Origin: Dyella flagellata
Lineage (GTDB): Bacteria; Pseudomonadota; Gammaproteobacteria; Xanthomonadales; Rhodanobacteraceae
DNA length: 64,000 nucleotides
Assembly: GCF_030160275.1 (NCBI RefSeq)
Contig: NZ_BSOA01000013.1
Location: 62,001 to 126,000 of the forward strand
Direction: 5' to 3'
Shown: one piece after another, positions 9,208 to 17,711 of the stretch
Layout of the letters: the number at the start of each line of letters is the position of its first letter
Position numbering within the stretch: the first letter of the stretch is position 1
Program-made: the position numbers and the translations under genes
The notes under the pieces: generated by a model
The model's input: the letters and a program-made list of their open reading frames with translations, nothing else
Told to the model about the DNA's origin: nothing
Databases searched by the model: none

Positions 9208-10356
9208 CTATCGTCCCGCCAACGCGTCGACCACATTGACCCGCCTGAGGCGCTCCGTCGAGGGAATGGCCGTGGCGATGGCAAGCAGCATGGCAATCAG
9301 AACTCCGCCGATCAGCACCCAGGCCGGCATGCGTGGTGCATCCGTCGCCCCCTGCAGGATCGGGTAGAACAGCCAGGCACACAACAATCCCAGCGAGGCC
9401 GCCCCGATGCAGATGACCATGGCTTCGCACAAGACGATCAGGCTGATCATGGTTGTCGAATAGCCAATTGTCTTCAATACGGCGAATTCCGGGACACGCT
9501 CCCGCACGGACTGCATCATCGTATTCCCCGTCAACAACAGCAACGTGAAAAAGACGGCGCCGATGATCAGGTGAATGGCCATGTCGATGTCACCGTGCTG
9601 CTTGAGCATCGCCTCGGCCTTTTCTTGCTCGTTCTGGGTCAGTGTCTCGTCGCTGGAGTTGGCGAACGCGGCATCGATGGCATCTGCAACCTGCGCAGAG
9701 CCTGCAGGGTCGGCGATCTGAGCGATATACCAACCCACGGTGCCGTTCTTGAACTGCCGGGCTTCGTCGAAATAGGCGTAGCTCAGCAAAAGCTCGGAGA
9801 GAGTTCGACGATCTTTCTGGACATCAAAAATGCCCACCACCTGGAATGACCACACGGAAGTACCATCGGACTTCAGCGACCAGATGCTTGATCGCAGCGG
9901 AATGCGATCGCCTATCTTCCAATGGTAGCGCTCGGCGATCTTGCGGCTGACGACCACGCCATCGCGCGTTTTCAGCCAGGCGGCGACCTGGTCCTTCGGC
10001 AGCAATAGCTCCGAATAGACATCCAAATAGGACTGAGGATCGACCGCCAGCGCAAAGATAGGCTGCCGCGCATCCTGATAAGAGCCGCCAAACCAGCTTG
10101 AATGCGTCACCCTGGTTACGCCGGGGACCCGCTCAATCTTGCCTAGCGCCGCCAATGGCAAGCCTTTTGCCACGCCGAAGCGGCTGTCCACATACAGGCG
10201 ATCCAGGTGGGTCTGGGCCACGGCATGGTTGAAAGCGGATGTAATGCCCTGAAGCATGCCGAACAACACAAACGCCGCGAAAATGGAAACCAATGTATAC
10301 GCGGTGCGCGTGCTGTCGCTCCACACGCCCGCCCAGATCAGACGGTAGTGCTTCAT
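9208..10356 (-). CDS. ABC transporter permease, FtsX/MacB family (first subunit)
   Basis: A 382-residue FtsX-type permease: an N-terminal membrane helix (about residues 20-40), a large periplasmic domain, and three C-terminal helices starting near residue 265 with the family motif PEFAVLKTIGYS. The ATG overlaps the stop of the ATPase gene as ATGA, so the two are translationally coupled. It is clearly different in sequence from the next permease, so the exporter should be a heterodimer. Position at the head of the NRPS operon suggests export of the cluster product or self-protection. That role is inferred from context only. Confidence 0.9.
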   Translation of the reverse strand: MKHYRLIWAGVWSDSTRTAYTLVSIFAAFVLFGMLQGITSAFNHAVAQTHLDRLYVDSRFGVAKGLPLAALGKIERVPGVTRVTHSSWFGGSYQDARQPIFALAVDPQSYLDVYSELLLPKDQVAAWLKTRDGVVVSRKIAERYHWKIGDRIPLRSSIWSLKSDGTSVWSFQVVGIFDVQKDRRTLSELLLSYAYFDEARQFKNGTVGWYIAQIADPAGSAQVADAIDAAFANSSDETLTQNEQEKAEAMLKQHGDIDMAIHLIIGAVFFTLLLLTGNTMMQSVRERVPEFAVLKTIGYSTTMISLIVLCEAMVICIGAASLGLLCAWLFYPILQGATDAPRMPAWVLIGGVLIAMLLAIATAIPSTERLRRVNVVDALAGR

Positions 10357-11036
10357 GCCGCCGCCTCAAGCAACTGACCCTTGTCGACGTACAGTCGTCG
10401 GGCGGCAAAGTTGGCTGCGACCGGATCGTGCGTGACCATGATGATGGTCTTTCCCAATTCCCGATTGAGCGTGCGCAACAGTTCCAGGATGCCCGTCCCG
10501 GTCTGGCGATCAAGATCCCCAGTGGGTTCGTCGCAAACCAACAACGCGGGGTCCGCAATAATGGCTCTTGCAATCGCAACTCGCTGCTGTTGACCGCCAG
10601 ACAGTTCGGCAGGCCTGTGCTTGGCGCGATCGCTGAGTCCAACCATCGCCAGCGCGGCAGCCACATGCGAAGCACGCTGTTTTCTGCCCAATCCGGTGAG
10701 CATGAGTGGCAGCTCGACATTGGCGTCAACTGTGAGCTTAGGCATCAGGTTGTACATCTGGAAGATGAACCCGACGTGCTGCTTGCGCCAACGCGTAAGC
10801 TGCAGGTCGCTCAACTCATTAACGCGTTCACCGGCCACGGTCACGCACCCCGCGCTGGGACGATCCAGGCCGCCGATCAGATTCAGCAATGTTGTCTTGC
10901 CCGATCCCGAAGGTCCCATCAAGGCCAAAAACTGCCCCGCCCCTATATCGAGATCGATCCCTTGCAGGATCTCGACTTTCTCCGCACCGCGCCGGTAGAA
11001 CTTGGCAACCCGTTCCAATTGGACCGCAACAGACAT
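10353..11036 (-). CDS. ABC transporter ATP-binding protein, LolD/MacB type
   Basis: A 227-residue ATPase of the LolD/MacB/FtsE class. Walker A GPSGSGKTT, signature LSGGQQQRVAIARA and Walker B LLVCDEPTGDLD are intact, with the family's typical D-loop and H-loop (VTHDP). It is the first gene of the minus-strand arm, transcribed away from the Yip1-like gene, and is coupled to the first permease by an ATGA overlap. It would energise the two FtsX-type permeases at the inner membrane. The family also includes antimicrobial-peptide export and resistance systems, so a self-immunity role is possible. Confidence 0.93.
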   Translation of the reverse strand: MSVAVQLERVAKFYRRGAEKVEILQGIDLDIGAGQFLALMGPSGSGKTTLLNLIGGLDRPSAGCVTVAGERVNELSDLQLTRWRKQHVGFIFQMYNLMPKLTVDANVELPLMLTGLGRKQRASHVAAALAMVGLSDRAKHRPAELSGGQQQRVAIARAIIADPALLVCDEPTGDLDRQTGTGILELLRTLNRELGKTIIMVTHDPVAANFAARRLYVDKGQLLEAAA

Positions 11037-11348
11037 GCCACCCCCGTAATCCCTTGCGTGACTGAAATGCTGCTTTAGACCATCACTATTGCCTTATTGC
11101 TTTTGTCGACGCAAGTGCCGTCGATTCCGAAATGTACTGCGGGCGTATTACAGACAATTGAACGCACGTCGTCGCAATTGACAAGCACGAATCACACTGG
11201 TTAGGCTCCAGCGGCGTAGGGGAATAAAGCTCATCACATACACCATCGAGGCGCCGTTTGAAGCGCGCCTTATGTTTTGTACGCCGAAGCTTCACGATTG
11301 GGGAACAAGACCAATGGTGAAGCTGAATCGCCGCAAGGGAGATGCCGT
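11037..11348. other. Divergent intergenic region between the two cluster arms
   Basis: This 312-nt spacer separates the divergently transcribed ABC ATPase (minus) and Yip1-like (plus) genes, so promoters for both cluster arms could lie here. The stretch is less GC-rich than its flanks around 11075-11165. I see no convincing ORF, terminator or operator palindrome in it. Confidence 0.5.
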
Positions 11349-12110
11349 ATGAACGCGTTTGAGGACTCATCCGCAAATCAGGCGCAAACCGCTGAAACCA
11401 AGCCGCTTTCGCAGGCCGAACGTGTCATCAATGTTTTCGTAGCCCCCAGCAGGACGTTTGTCGACATTCTGCGCAGCCACAGCTGGTGGCTACCATTCCT
11501 GATCATGGTGGTGATTGGTTATGCGTACCTGTTTATTGTTCAGGGCGAGGTCGGCTGGGACACGATAGCGACCAATATCACCCGGCATCTCGCGCTACCG
11601 ATGGATGACCCGGCACGCGCGCCGCGTATCCTTGAAATCACCATCGCCATCGTCAAGGCGAGAATGTACGCCTATCCGCTGATCATCCTGGTCGCCAGCG
11701 CCATTGCAGCATTGCTACTTTCCGGAACGGTCAACTTTTTGCTCGGCGGCAAGGCTTCGTTTGAGCGCGTGTTCGCCATCTGGATGTATGCGATGTTGCC
11801 GCGAACACTCTCGGCGATCATTCCCGCTGCGGGCCTGTTGCTGGGCATGCATCGCGATTCGTTTTACCTGAGCAATCCTATCGGTACCAATGTTGGCTAC
11901 TACCTGAGCCCCAGCGCGCCGGAGTGGCTGATGTCCGTCGGCACCGCGTTGGACGTGCTGCACATCTGGTCATTGATCCTGGTTAGCATCGGCCTGTCCG
12001 TCGTGGCCAACATCAGCCGCGCATCGGGATTCATCGCCGTGTTCGGCTGGGCTGTGCTTATCGTGCTTGGCAAGCTGGCCTACGCCGCACTCTCCGCCAA
12101 CATGGGTTAG
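11349..12110 (+). CDS. Yip1-family integral membrane protein
   Basis: A 253-residue membrane protein. After about 40 polar residues with the Yip1-like entry motif (RVINVFVAPSRTFVDI) there are five hydrophobic segments (near residues 45-65, 115-140, 155-185, 200-225 and 230-250), the Yip1/YIPF-like domain pattern. The ATG at 11349 has AAGGGAG about 8 nt upstream and is preferred over a start 24 codons earlier. Its stop overlaps tail-to-tail with that of the convergent methyltransferase gene. Bacterial Yip1-domain proteins are mostly uncharacterised; a role in membrane organisation near the exporter is speculation. Confidence 0.75.
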   Translation: MNAFEDSSANQAQTAETKPLSQAERVINVFVAPSRTFVDILRSHSWWLPFLIMVVIGYAYLFIVQGEVGWDTIATNITRHLALPMDDPARAPRILEITIAIVKARMYAYPLIILVASAIAALLLSGTVNFLLGGKASFERVFAIWMYAMLPRTLSAIIPAAGLLLGMHRDSFYLSNPIGTNVGYYLSPSAPEWLMSVGTALDVLHIWSLILVSIGLSVVANISRASGFIAVFGWAVLIVLGKLAYAALSANMG

Positions 12111-12877
12111 GGAACAACGCGTAGCACAGCGTGGAACATGGGTTCCACGCCTGTCTGACGGGGTGGTTCGATATGCTGCCAAATCAACTCAAAGCCGCTG
12201 CTAGCCAGCTGTTTGCCAAGCTGCTCAGGACTGAGCACTCGGCGATACGGCAGGCATTGCATGCCATCGATGTCGCGCATGTCGTCGCAACGCAGGCCGG
12301 CGCCGGGCATGAATTGGTCGACGAAACCACTATCCACCCACAACACCCCGCTCTCGTCCCGGTACAGCGGATGCTTGTAGGCAACCGCCTCGTTCCAGCA
12401 CATGGTGCTGACCAGGAAATAGCCTCCCGGCGCCAGCAAACCGCGAATACGCGCGAACACTCCGGCTCGCTCCTCGTCGAACACTACGCAGTGCAGACAG
12501 TTGCCATCCATGATGAGGTCAAAATTACGGCAACTTGTGTCGAGCGCCATCACGTTGCCGCAGTCGAAGCGGATCGGCAATTTCCGCTCGCGTGCGCACT
12601 GTTGCGCCATGGCGATGGCGGTGGGCGAAATGTCGATTCCACTTACTTCGAAGCCGCGCTGCGCCAGGTAACAGCAGGCTTGCCCTACCCCACATCCCAG
12701 CTCAAGCGCACGCGGCGGCATTCTATCGAAGGAAATGTGTTGCAACGCCTGGTCGATAAAACCCTTGGTCCAGAACTGGTCGAACGATGAGCCGTGATCG
12801 AAGAAGGCATCCCAAGTCGGCTTATTGCTCAAGCGAATCTTTTGGTAGAGCGCTTCGTACAGGTCGTAATACTTCAT
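12107..12877 (-). CDS. Class I SAM-dependent methyltransferase
   Basis: The open frame extends to 13216, but conserved sequence starts at the ATG at 12877 (MKYYDLYEALYQKIRLS), giving 256 residues; the upstream part lies opposite the GH43-like gene region and looks non-coding. Motif I is ALELGCGVGQACCYLAQRG, followed by GIDISPTAI (motif II) and FDLIMDGNCLHCV (motif IV region), the layout of Methyltransf_11/25 proteins. It is the only minus-strand gene inside the plus-strand arm. Its small-molecule substrate is unknown; methylation of the NRPS/PKS product is the contextual guess. Confidence 0.85.
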   Translation of the reverse strand: MKYYDLYEALYQKIRLSNKPTWDAFFDHGSSFDQFWTKGFIDQALQHISFDRMPPRALELGCGVGQACCYLAQRGFEVSGIDISPTAIAMAQQCARERKLPIRFDCGNVMALDTSCRNFDLIMDGNCLHCVVFDEERAGVFARIRGLLAPGGYFLVSTMCWNEAVAYKHPLYRDESGVLWVDSGFVDQFMPGAGLRCDDMRDIDGMQCLPYRRVLSPEQLGKQLASSGFELIWQHIEPPRQTGVEPMFHAVLRVVP

Positions 12878-13070
12878 GGGTAATTTGCCGCCCTGGAGTA
12901 CGCGTGGAGAAATGGATAATGAGTTTACTCTGCAACGAATGTCTTTCACCGAAGGGGATTGTCGCCCGCGCTTTGCGACTGCCGCAAGTAGTGACGACAG
13001 CTCATTCCACCCATACTCCGCACCCAATCCGGATGCCACCCAAGCCAAACGAAGTGCCCGCGGTAGCGCC

Positions 13071-14030
13071 ATGAGCTCAACAACTCGCGCGTTCGAAGCG
13101 ACCAGGCTGCCGGGCAATCCCATCGTCCATTCTGAACTGGATGCGTCACTGGGCACCAACATCAACGGCCCATCCTTGATCAAGGTGCCGGATTGGATCG
13201 CTTCCCCATTGGGCAAATATTACCTGTATTTTGCGCACCACCACGGTCGCCACATCCGAATGGCGTATGCCGATTCACTGAGCGGGCCGTGGCGCATTTT
13301 CCAGGGCGGCACACTGCAGTTGCGTGACACACCGGCTGCTTCGTGGAGCTATCGTGCACATATAGCCAGCCCGGACGTGCACGTCGACGACGAGACGCGA
13401 AGCATCGTTATGTTTTACCACGGAGGCTATCGACTGCTTCGCCCCAGACAGGCGACCTACGTAGCAACCTCGCGCGATGGCCTGAAGTTCGTCAGCCAGC
13501 GCGCGCGGCTAGGCATGCCTTATTGGCGGCGCTTTCACTGGAATGGCCACTATTACGCCATCACCATGTCAGGGCAGTTATACCGAGCCACCAATCCCTT
13601 GAGCGGTTACCGGCCCGGGCCGGCACTGACACTGCCGGGAGCGAGGCATGCTGCCGTCTGGATCGAAGACGGGCGACTGCACCTGTTCTTTTCCCGGATT
13701 GGCGATGCACCCGAGCGGATTCTGGCTTGCCACGTCGACCTCTCCGATGATTGGATGACCTGGCACCCATCGAAGGAACACACGCTGCTGTTCCCCCGGG
13801 AAATCTATGAAGGCGTAAGGCTAACCGTCTGCCCGTCCGCGCGCGGCGCGGTTTATGAGCGGGCACGCCAGTTGAGAGATCCCTATGTTTTCATGGATGA
13901 GCGGCAGCTGTACATGCTTTATGCCACCGCCGGCGAAGCCGGCATTGCCATTGCAAAACTCGATCCGGCCGCGCGCGCTGCGACGATCGAAGCGAACAAC
14001 GTGTTGGAACGGAAGCACGCATCTTCGTAA
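13071..14030 (+). CDS. GH43-like five-bladed beta-propeller protein
   Basis: A protein of about 319 residues rich in short beta-strand repeats with blade motifs seen in GH43/62/68-type families: YLYFAHHHGRHIRMAYADS, SLSGPWRIF, TYVATSRDGLKF, HYYAITMSGQLYRATN and LYMLYATAGEAGIAIAKLD. The acidic catalytic triad cannot be assigned by eye, and no signal peptide is visible, so it may be cytoplasmic. I chose the ATG at 13071, since a reading from 12876 would run through the start of the divergent methyltransferase gene; the RBS is weak. It is unusual beside NRPS and PKS genes and could process a glycosylated intermediate or be a non-catalytic propeller. Confidence 0.6.
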   Translation: MSSTTRAFEATRLPGNPIVHSELDASLGTNINGPSLIKVPDWIASPLGKYYLYFAHHHGRHIRMAYADSLSGPWRIFQGGTLQLRDTPAASWSYRAHIASPDVHVDDETRSIVMFYHGGYRLLRPRQATYVATSRDGLKFVSQRARLGMPYWRRFHWNGHYYAITMSGQLYRATNPLSGYRPGPALTLPGARHAAVWIEDGRLHLFFSRIGDAPERILACHVDLSDDWMTWHPSKEHTLLFPREIYEGVRLTVCPSARGAVYERARQLRDPYVFMDERQLYMLYATAGEAGIAIAKLDPAARAATIEANNVLERKHASS

Positions 14031-14075
14031 TAACGAACCATCTTGCTCTATCGGTCCCGGCTCAGGAAGAATCCA

Positions 14076-15017
14076 TTGATAGACAGATTTTCCCAACCGC
14101 TCAAATCGGTGCTCGTCGCCGTCACTAGCCTGCTGCGCTGGTCAGGGGTGCCGGTTCGAAAGCAATTCGTGGTAGCCGCATGGATCCATAAATGCTGGGT
14201 TATCCTTTGGCGAACGCCTACACGCCGGCTGCGAACGCTGCCCGATGTCCTTGTCATAGGTGTAAGCAAGGCCGGCACGAGCACCATTGCAGCCTATCTT
14301 GCTCAGCATCCGGACTTTCATCCGCCGCTGTACAAGGAGCCACATTATTTCGACCTGCATCCGCAGGAAAACGTGGAATGGTATCGGGCCCAATTTCCGC
14401 TGCGCATGCACCGTTGGCTGGCGAAGAAAGCCTTCAAGCGCCCCTTTGTCAGCGGTGATTTCACGCCCAGCTACTACCTGCTTCCGCATGCACCCGAACG
14501 TACGCGTCGCGAATTGGGTTCACCCAAAATCATTCTCAGCCTGCGCAACCCCATCGATCGCGCTTATTCCCACTACAAGGACTCGCGCAGCATCGGCTAT
14601 GAAATCATGGACCGGTTTCAGGATGCCCTGAAAGCCGAGCCGACCCGGCTGCGCGGCGAACTGGAAAAAATGGAAAAAGATCCCAACTATTGCAGCAAAG
14701 CACTGCTGAGTTTCGGCTACAAGACGCGCGGCATCTACATTCGTTACATCCAGCACTGGCGCAGATGGTATCCGGACAGCGATATGCTGATCCTCAATTT
14801 CGACGAGTGGATCAAGCAACCGGATGACGCCTACGCGAAGATTTGCGACTTCCTCGGCATCCGTCGGTGGGCCCTGGGACGCTATGCCGCCTACAACGTC
14901 AACGAACACGCTTTCCCCGAGATACCTTCGGATGTTCGTCGGGAGCTGGCCGCGTTTTTCGAGCCGCACAACCAGGCGCTTTATGAGTATTTGAAGACCG
15001 ATTTTTGTTGGCAGTGA
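14076..15017 (+). CDS. Sulfotransferase (PAPS-dependent)
   Basis: A sulfotransferase-family protein (Sulfotransfer_1/3). The 5'-phosphosulfate loop is IGVSKAGTSTIAAYLAQHP and the 3'-phosphate motif is LRNPIDRAYSHY, both intact. Arg-rich membrane-proximal sequence at the N terminus may make it peripherally associated. There is no early ATG: a TTG at 14076 has AGGAAGA 5-6 nt upstream and gives 313 residues, while a TTG at 14043 would give 324. It should transfer sulfate from PAPS to a hydroxyl or amine. Its place between cluster genes suggests sulfation of the product, for example of a beta-hydroxy group, which is inference. Confidence 0.88.
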   Translation: MIDRFSQPLKSVLVAVTSLLRWSGVPVRKQFVVAAWIHKCWVILWRTPTRRLRTLPDVLVIGVSKAGTSTIAAYLAQHPDFHPPLYKEPHYFDLHPQENVEWYRAQFPLRMHRWLAKKAFKRPFVSGDFTPSYYLLPHAPERTRRELGSPKIILSLRNPIDRAYSHYKDSRSIGYEIMDRFQDALKAEPTRLRGELEKMEKDPNYCSKALLSFGYKTRGIYIRYIQHWRRWYPDSDMLILNFDEWIKQPDDAYAKICDFLGIRRWALGRYAAYNVNEHAFPEIPSDVRRELAAFFEPHNQALYEYLKTDFCWQ

Positions 15018-15068
15018 GCCCCGGGCACGTCGGGGGCGGCTCTTGTCATCACAGATAAGGAATTTCTG

Positions 15069-16313
15069 ATGCGGATCGATGGCCAACAATCGATGGAAGC
15101 GACGGTCAGGGAGTTCTATGAACAATTTCCCTATCCTTGGCCGCCGATGTCCTTTCCAAGCTTGGAGGAGGCCAACTTTGAATCAATCATGCTCAATCAG
15201 AGCGTGGGCGATTTCTCGCATGCGACCATTCGCTCCGACGCACGCATATGGGTGGCCGGATGCGGCACTAACCAGGCGATCTATACAGCCCTGAAGTTCC
15301 CCAGGGCAAGCGTACTTGGCTCAGACCTGTCAGCCGCCTCCCTCGAGGTAGCCCGCAGGAATGCGCAATCCTTGGACATACGTAATCTAGAACTGCGCCA
15401 GGAAAGCCTGCAGGACGTAAGTTATGACGCGGAGTTCGACTACATCATCAGCACTGGCGTCATCCACCACAATGCCGACCCACGCCTGCCGCTAGCCGGT
15501 ATTGCACGTGCCCTGCGCCGCGAAGGCATTCTGGAATTGATGGTCTACAACCGATTCCATCGCGTCTTCAACACGTCTGTACAGCAAGCGATCAGGCATA
15601 TCTCACGGCACGAAGGCAAGCAGGCTTCCTTCGATGAGGAGTTGAGAATCGCGCGGAACCTGCTCGACGTCATTCCCGGCGATCCGCGCCGGGTCGAATA
15701 CTACCGCTCGGCCCATGACGCGGAAGTCGCCGATTCCTTGATTCAGCCAATCGAGTTCAGCTACACAGTGGAAACGCTCAAGGATCTGGCGGCCTGTTGC
15801 GGATTGAGCTTGCTGCTGCCCTGCCCCAATCCGTTCGACAAGCTGAACTCGGCCTTCTGGTCCATTCGCCTCGCCGACGTCGAGCTGCAGAAGAAGCTCG
15901 ATGCCCTGCCAGACACCACGCGCTGGCAGATCACCAACCTGCTGCAGATGGAATGCTCGCCAATGCTGTGGTTCTACCTGAAGCATTCGACCGAGCGCCA
16001 TCCAGACAGGTACGAGGCGATCGTCGATCAAGCATTCCTGGACCGGCGCTTCGTTCCGACTGCTACGAAATTGCGCAACTACTTCCGTGGCGCCAGCGAC
16101 ATGAATTATCGAATGGCTAACAGCCTAACCACTTATCCCGCTCCGCCTCAGGATGAATTGCTGAAGCGAATACTTGCGCTGGCCGACGGCCGCAGAACCA
16201 TGCACGAAATATTGACCAATGCCCAAGTGGATATCCGGGACCGCAAATCCGTCAGCGACATCCGCATACGTACCACAACCGGCATTTTCCCTTACCTGCG
16301 AGCAATTACTTAA
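15069..16313 (+). CDS. Class I SAM-dependent methyltransferase with C-terminal extension
   Basis: A 414-residue protein whose first 180 residues are a class I methyltransferase: an N-terminal REFYEQFPYPWPP segment, motif I RIWVAGCGTNQAIY, GSDLSAASLEVARRNA and DYIISTGVIHHNADP. The remaining 230 residues are a helical extension found in a methyltransferase subgroup that begins with FYEQFPYP-like sequence. AAGGA lies 8 nt upstream of the ATG. It follows the sulfotransferase gene by about 50 nt in the same direction. Substrate unknown; small-molecule tailoring is likely from context. Confidence 0.85.
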   Translation: MRIDGQQSMEATVREFYEQFPYPWPPMSFPSLEEANFESIMLNQSVGDFSHATIRSDARIWVAGCGTNQAIYTALKFPRASVLGSDLSAASLEVARRNAQSLDIRNLELRQESLQDVSYDAEFDYIISTGVIHHNADPRLPLAGIARALRREGILELMVYNRFHRVFNTSVQQAIRHISRHEGKQASFDEELRIARNLLDVIPGDPRRVEYYRSAHDAEVADSLIQPIEFSYTVETLKDLAACCGLSLLLPCPNPFDKLNSAFWSIRLADVELQKKLDALPDTTRWQITNLLQMECSPMLWFYLKHSTERHPDRYEAIVDQAFLDRRFVPTATKLRNYFRGASDMNYRMANSLTTYPAPPQDELLKRILALADGRRTMHEILTNAQVDIRDRKSVSDIRIRTTTGIFPYLRAIT

Positions 16314-16391
16314 CGCGCCAGCAACTGCCTTTCCTCGGCGGAGCAAAGAAGCTATCCGGTCAACGCCACACCTACATCCGAGATTGAAGTG

Positions 16392-17144
16392 ATGCCACCC
16401 GATTCCTCACGCTGGTTCGATGTTCATCAAAGCGGAACCCGTTCGGTGAGCCTGTTTTCCATTCCACATGCAGGGGGTTCCGGCTACCCCTATACCGCGT
16501 GGCGCCGTCGATTGCCTGAATCCGTCACCGTGTTCGGCGTACGCCTGCCTGGCCGCGGGCCACGCATCACCGAATCGCCGTACCGACGCATGGAGCCCCT
16601 TGCCAGCGCCTTGTGCGATGCCATGACCGAGAAGCTGGACGGACCCTTCGTGATGTTTGGCCATAGCATGGGCGCCCTCATCGCCTTCGAGGTCTGCTCG
16701 CGACTGCAGCAGCGCGGCTTTTCGGCATCTCACCTTATCGTCTCCGGTGCACACCCCCCGCATCGTCCACGCGGGGAAAAGCAACTTCACCTATTGCCGC
16801 GCAACGAGTTTCTTCAAGCCATCAAGAACTACAGAGGAATCGCTGCCGAAATTTTCGAAGAAGAGGAACTGGTATCGATGTTCGTGCCGATACTTCGGGC
16901 GGATTTTGAACTGGTTGAAACTTACCCCGTGCGAAGTCACCCGCCTGTTGCATGTCCGATTACCGCGTTCGGCGGTGAACAGGATCACGCCGTCAACGCG
17001 GACTGGCTGCAAGAGTGGTCACGATATACGAGCTCGTCCTTTCGACGACAGATGTTTCCGGGTGGGCATTTTTTTATATCCACCCACGAAAAGGAGGTTC
17101 TTTCGGCTGTCAACGATATGACTGAAGGCATTCCCGCAAAATAG
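16392..17144 (+). CDS. Type II thioesterase
   Basis: An alpha/beta-hydrolase of 250 residues with the type II thioesterase signature. IPHAGGSG sits near the N terminus, LPGRGPRITE at about 53-62, the nucleophile elbow GHSMG has Ser93 (numbering from the GTG one codon upstream), and the catalytic Asp and His regions are GGEQDHAV and FPGGHFFI. Such enzymes clear aberrant acyl groups from carrier proteins or release chains in NRPS/PKS systems. It precedes the ACP gene by about 290 nt. No integrated thioesterase domain is seen in the window, so this protein could also act in release. Confidence 0.9.
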   Translation: MPPDSSRWFDVHQSGTRSVSLFSIPHAGGSGYPYTAWRRRLPESVTVFGVRLPGRGPRITESPYRRMEPLASALCDAMTEKLDGPFVMFGHSMGALIAFEVCSRLQQRGFSASHLIVSGAHPPHRPRGEKQLHLLPRNEFLQAIKNYRGIAAEIFEEEELVSMFVPILRADFELVETYPVRSHPPVACPITAFGGEQDHAVNADWLQEWSRYTSSSFRRQMFPGGHFFISTHEKEVLSAVNDMTEGIPAK

Positions 17145-17370
17145 CACTAAAACCAACGGCGGCTACGCGCGGACGCGATGTAATCGCGTTAATCTGCTTG
17201 CATCAATAGGCTTATTTTCAGCCTATAAGATGCGCTTTTGATTGAAACAATCCGCGCATAACAAATAGACCATATAAAACTGTTGCGCGCGAACGAGTCT
17301 GTTGTTATGTTGTGGATTAAGGGGAACGATAGGGGTTTCTCGTTCACTCATGGAATTTGCATCCAGCAAG

Positions 17371-17387
17371 GGGGCGGAGTTCGCCCC
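17371..17387 (+). promoter_or_regulatory. Small GC-rich hairpin in the ACP leader
   Basis: GGGGCG at 17371-17376 pairs with CGCCCC at 17382-17387 around a 5-nt loop, 45 nt before the ACP start codon and inside the 288-nt spacer after the thioesterase gene. It is not followed by a clean T-run, so it is not a standard terminator. It could influence expression of the type II PKS genes; no function is shown. Confidence 0.3.
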
Positions 17388-17432
17388 GCTCGTCATTTTC
17401 TTGGCTGTAGTTCTGGACGGAGAAGTATTCAC

Positions 17433-17711
17433 ATGAGCATTATCGTTAACGACGTTGAGCAGCTGAAAAGCTTGGTCGCACTGATCAAGGAAGTAAAACC
17501 CGGATTGGATGAAACCGATATCAATCCGGAAGATTCACTGGTCGACCAGCTAGGTCTCGATTCTCTGGATATTCTTCAGCTTTCCCGCAAGATAAATCGT
17601 CAGCTTGGCGCTTTCGACATCGACGCGTGGAACAACGGTCCGCGTACCGTGCAATCGATCCTGGAACAACTCAACAACATTGATTCGTCGCTCCAGGCTT
17701 CCACTACATGA
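17433..17711 (+). CDS. Acyl carrier protein (type II PKS/FAS-like)
   Basis: A discrete 92-residue carrier protein. The phosphopantetheine site is LGLDSLD with Ser44, within the usual four-helix pattern. I start it at the ATG at 17433, which has GGAGAAG about 8 nt upstream; the longer open frame lacks carrier sequence. Its stop overlaps the ketoreductase start (ATGA), so the two are coupled. It should carry the growing acyl chain for the KS, KR and DH enzymes encoded downstream. A GC-rich hairpin (17371-17376 with 17382-17387) lies just upstream. Confidence 0.93.
   Translation: MSIIVNDVEQLKSLVALIKEVKPGLDETDINPEDSLVDQLGLDSLDILQLSRKINRQLGAFDIDAWNNGPRTVQSILEQLNNIDSSLQASTT

Noticed and set aside
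8512-9849. Plus-strand frame of 445 codons opposite the permease genes
   Set aside because: Crosses two well-supported FtsX-type genes on the other strand; low-complexity composition and no family motif.
12878-13216. Upstream extension of the minus-strand methyltransferase frame
   Set aside because: No similarity to methyltransferases before MKYYDLYEAL, and it would overlap the divergent GH43-like start region.
17215-17245. AATAGGCT...AGCCTAT stem behind the thioesterase gene as a terminator
   Set aside because: Only a 7-bp AT-rich stem and no T-run follows; too weak to call.
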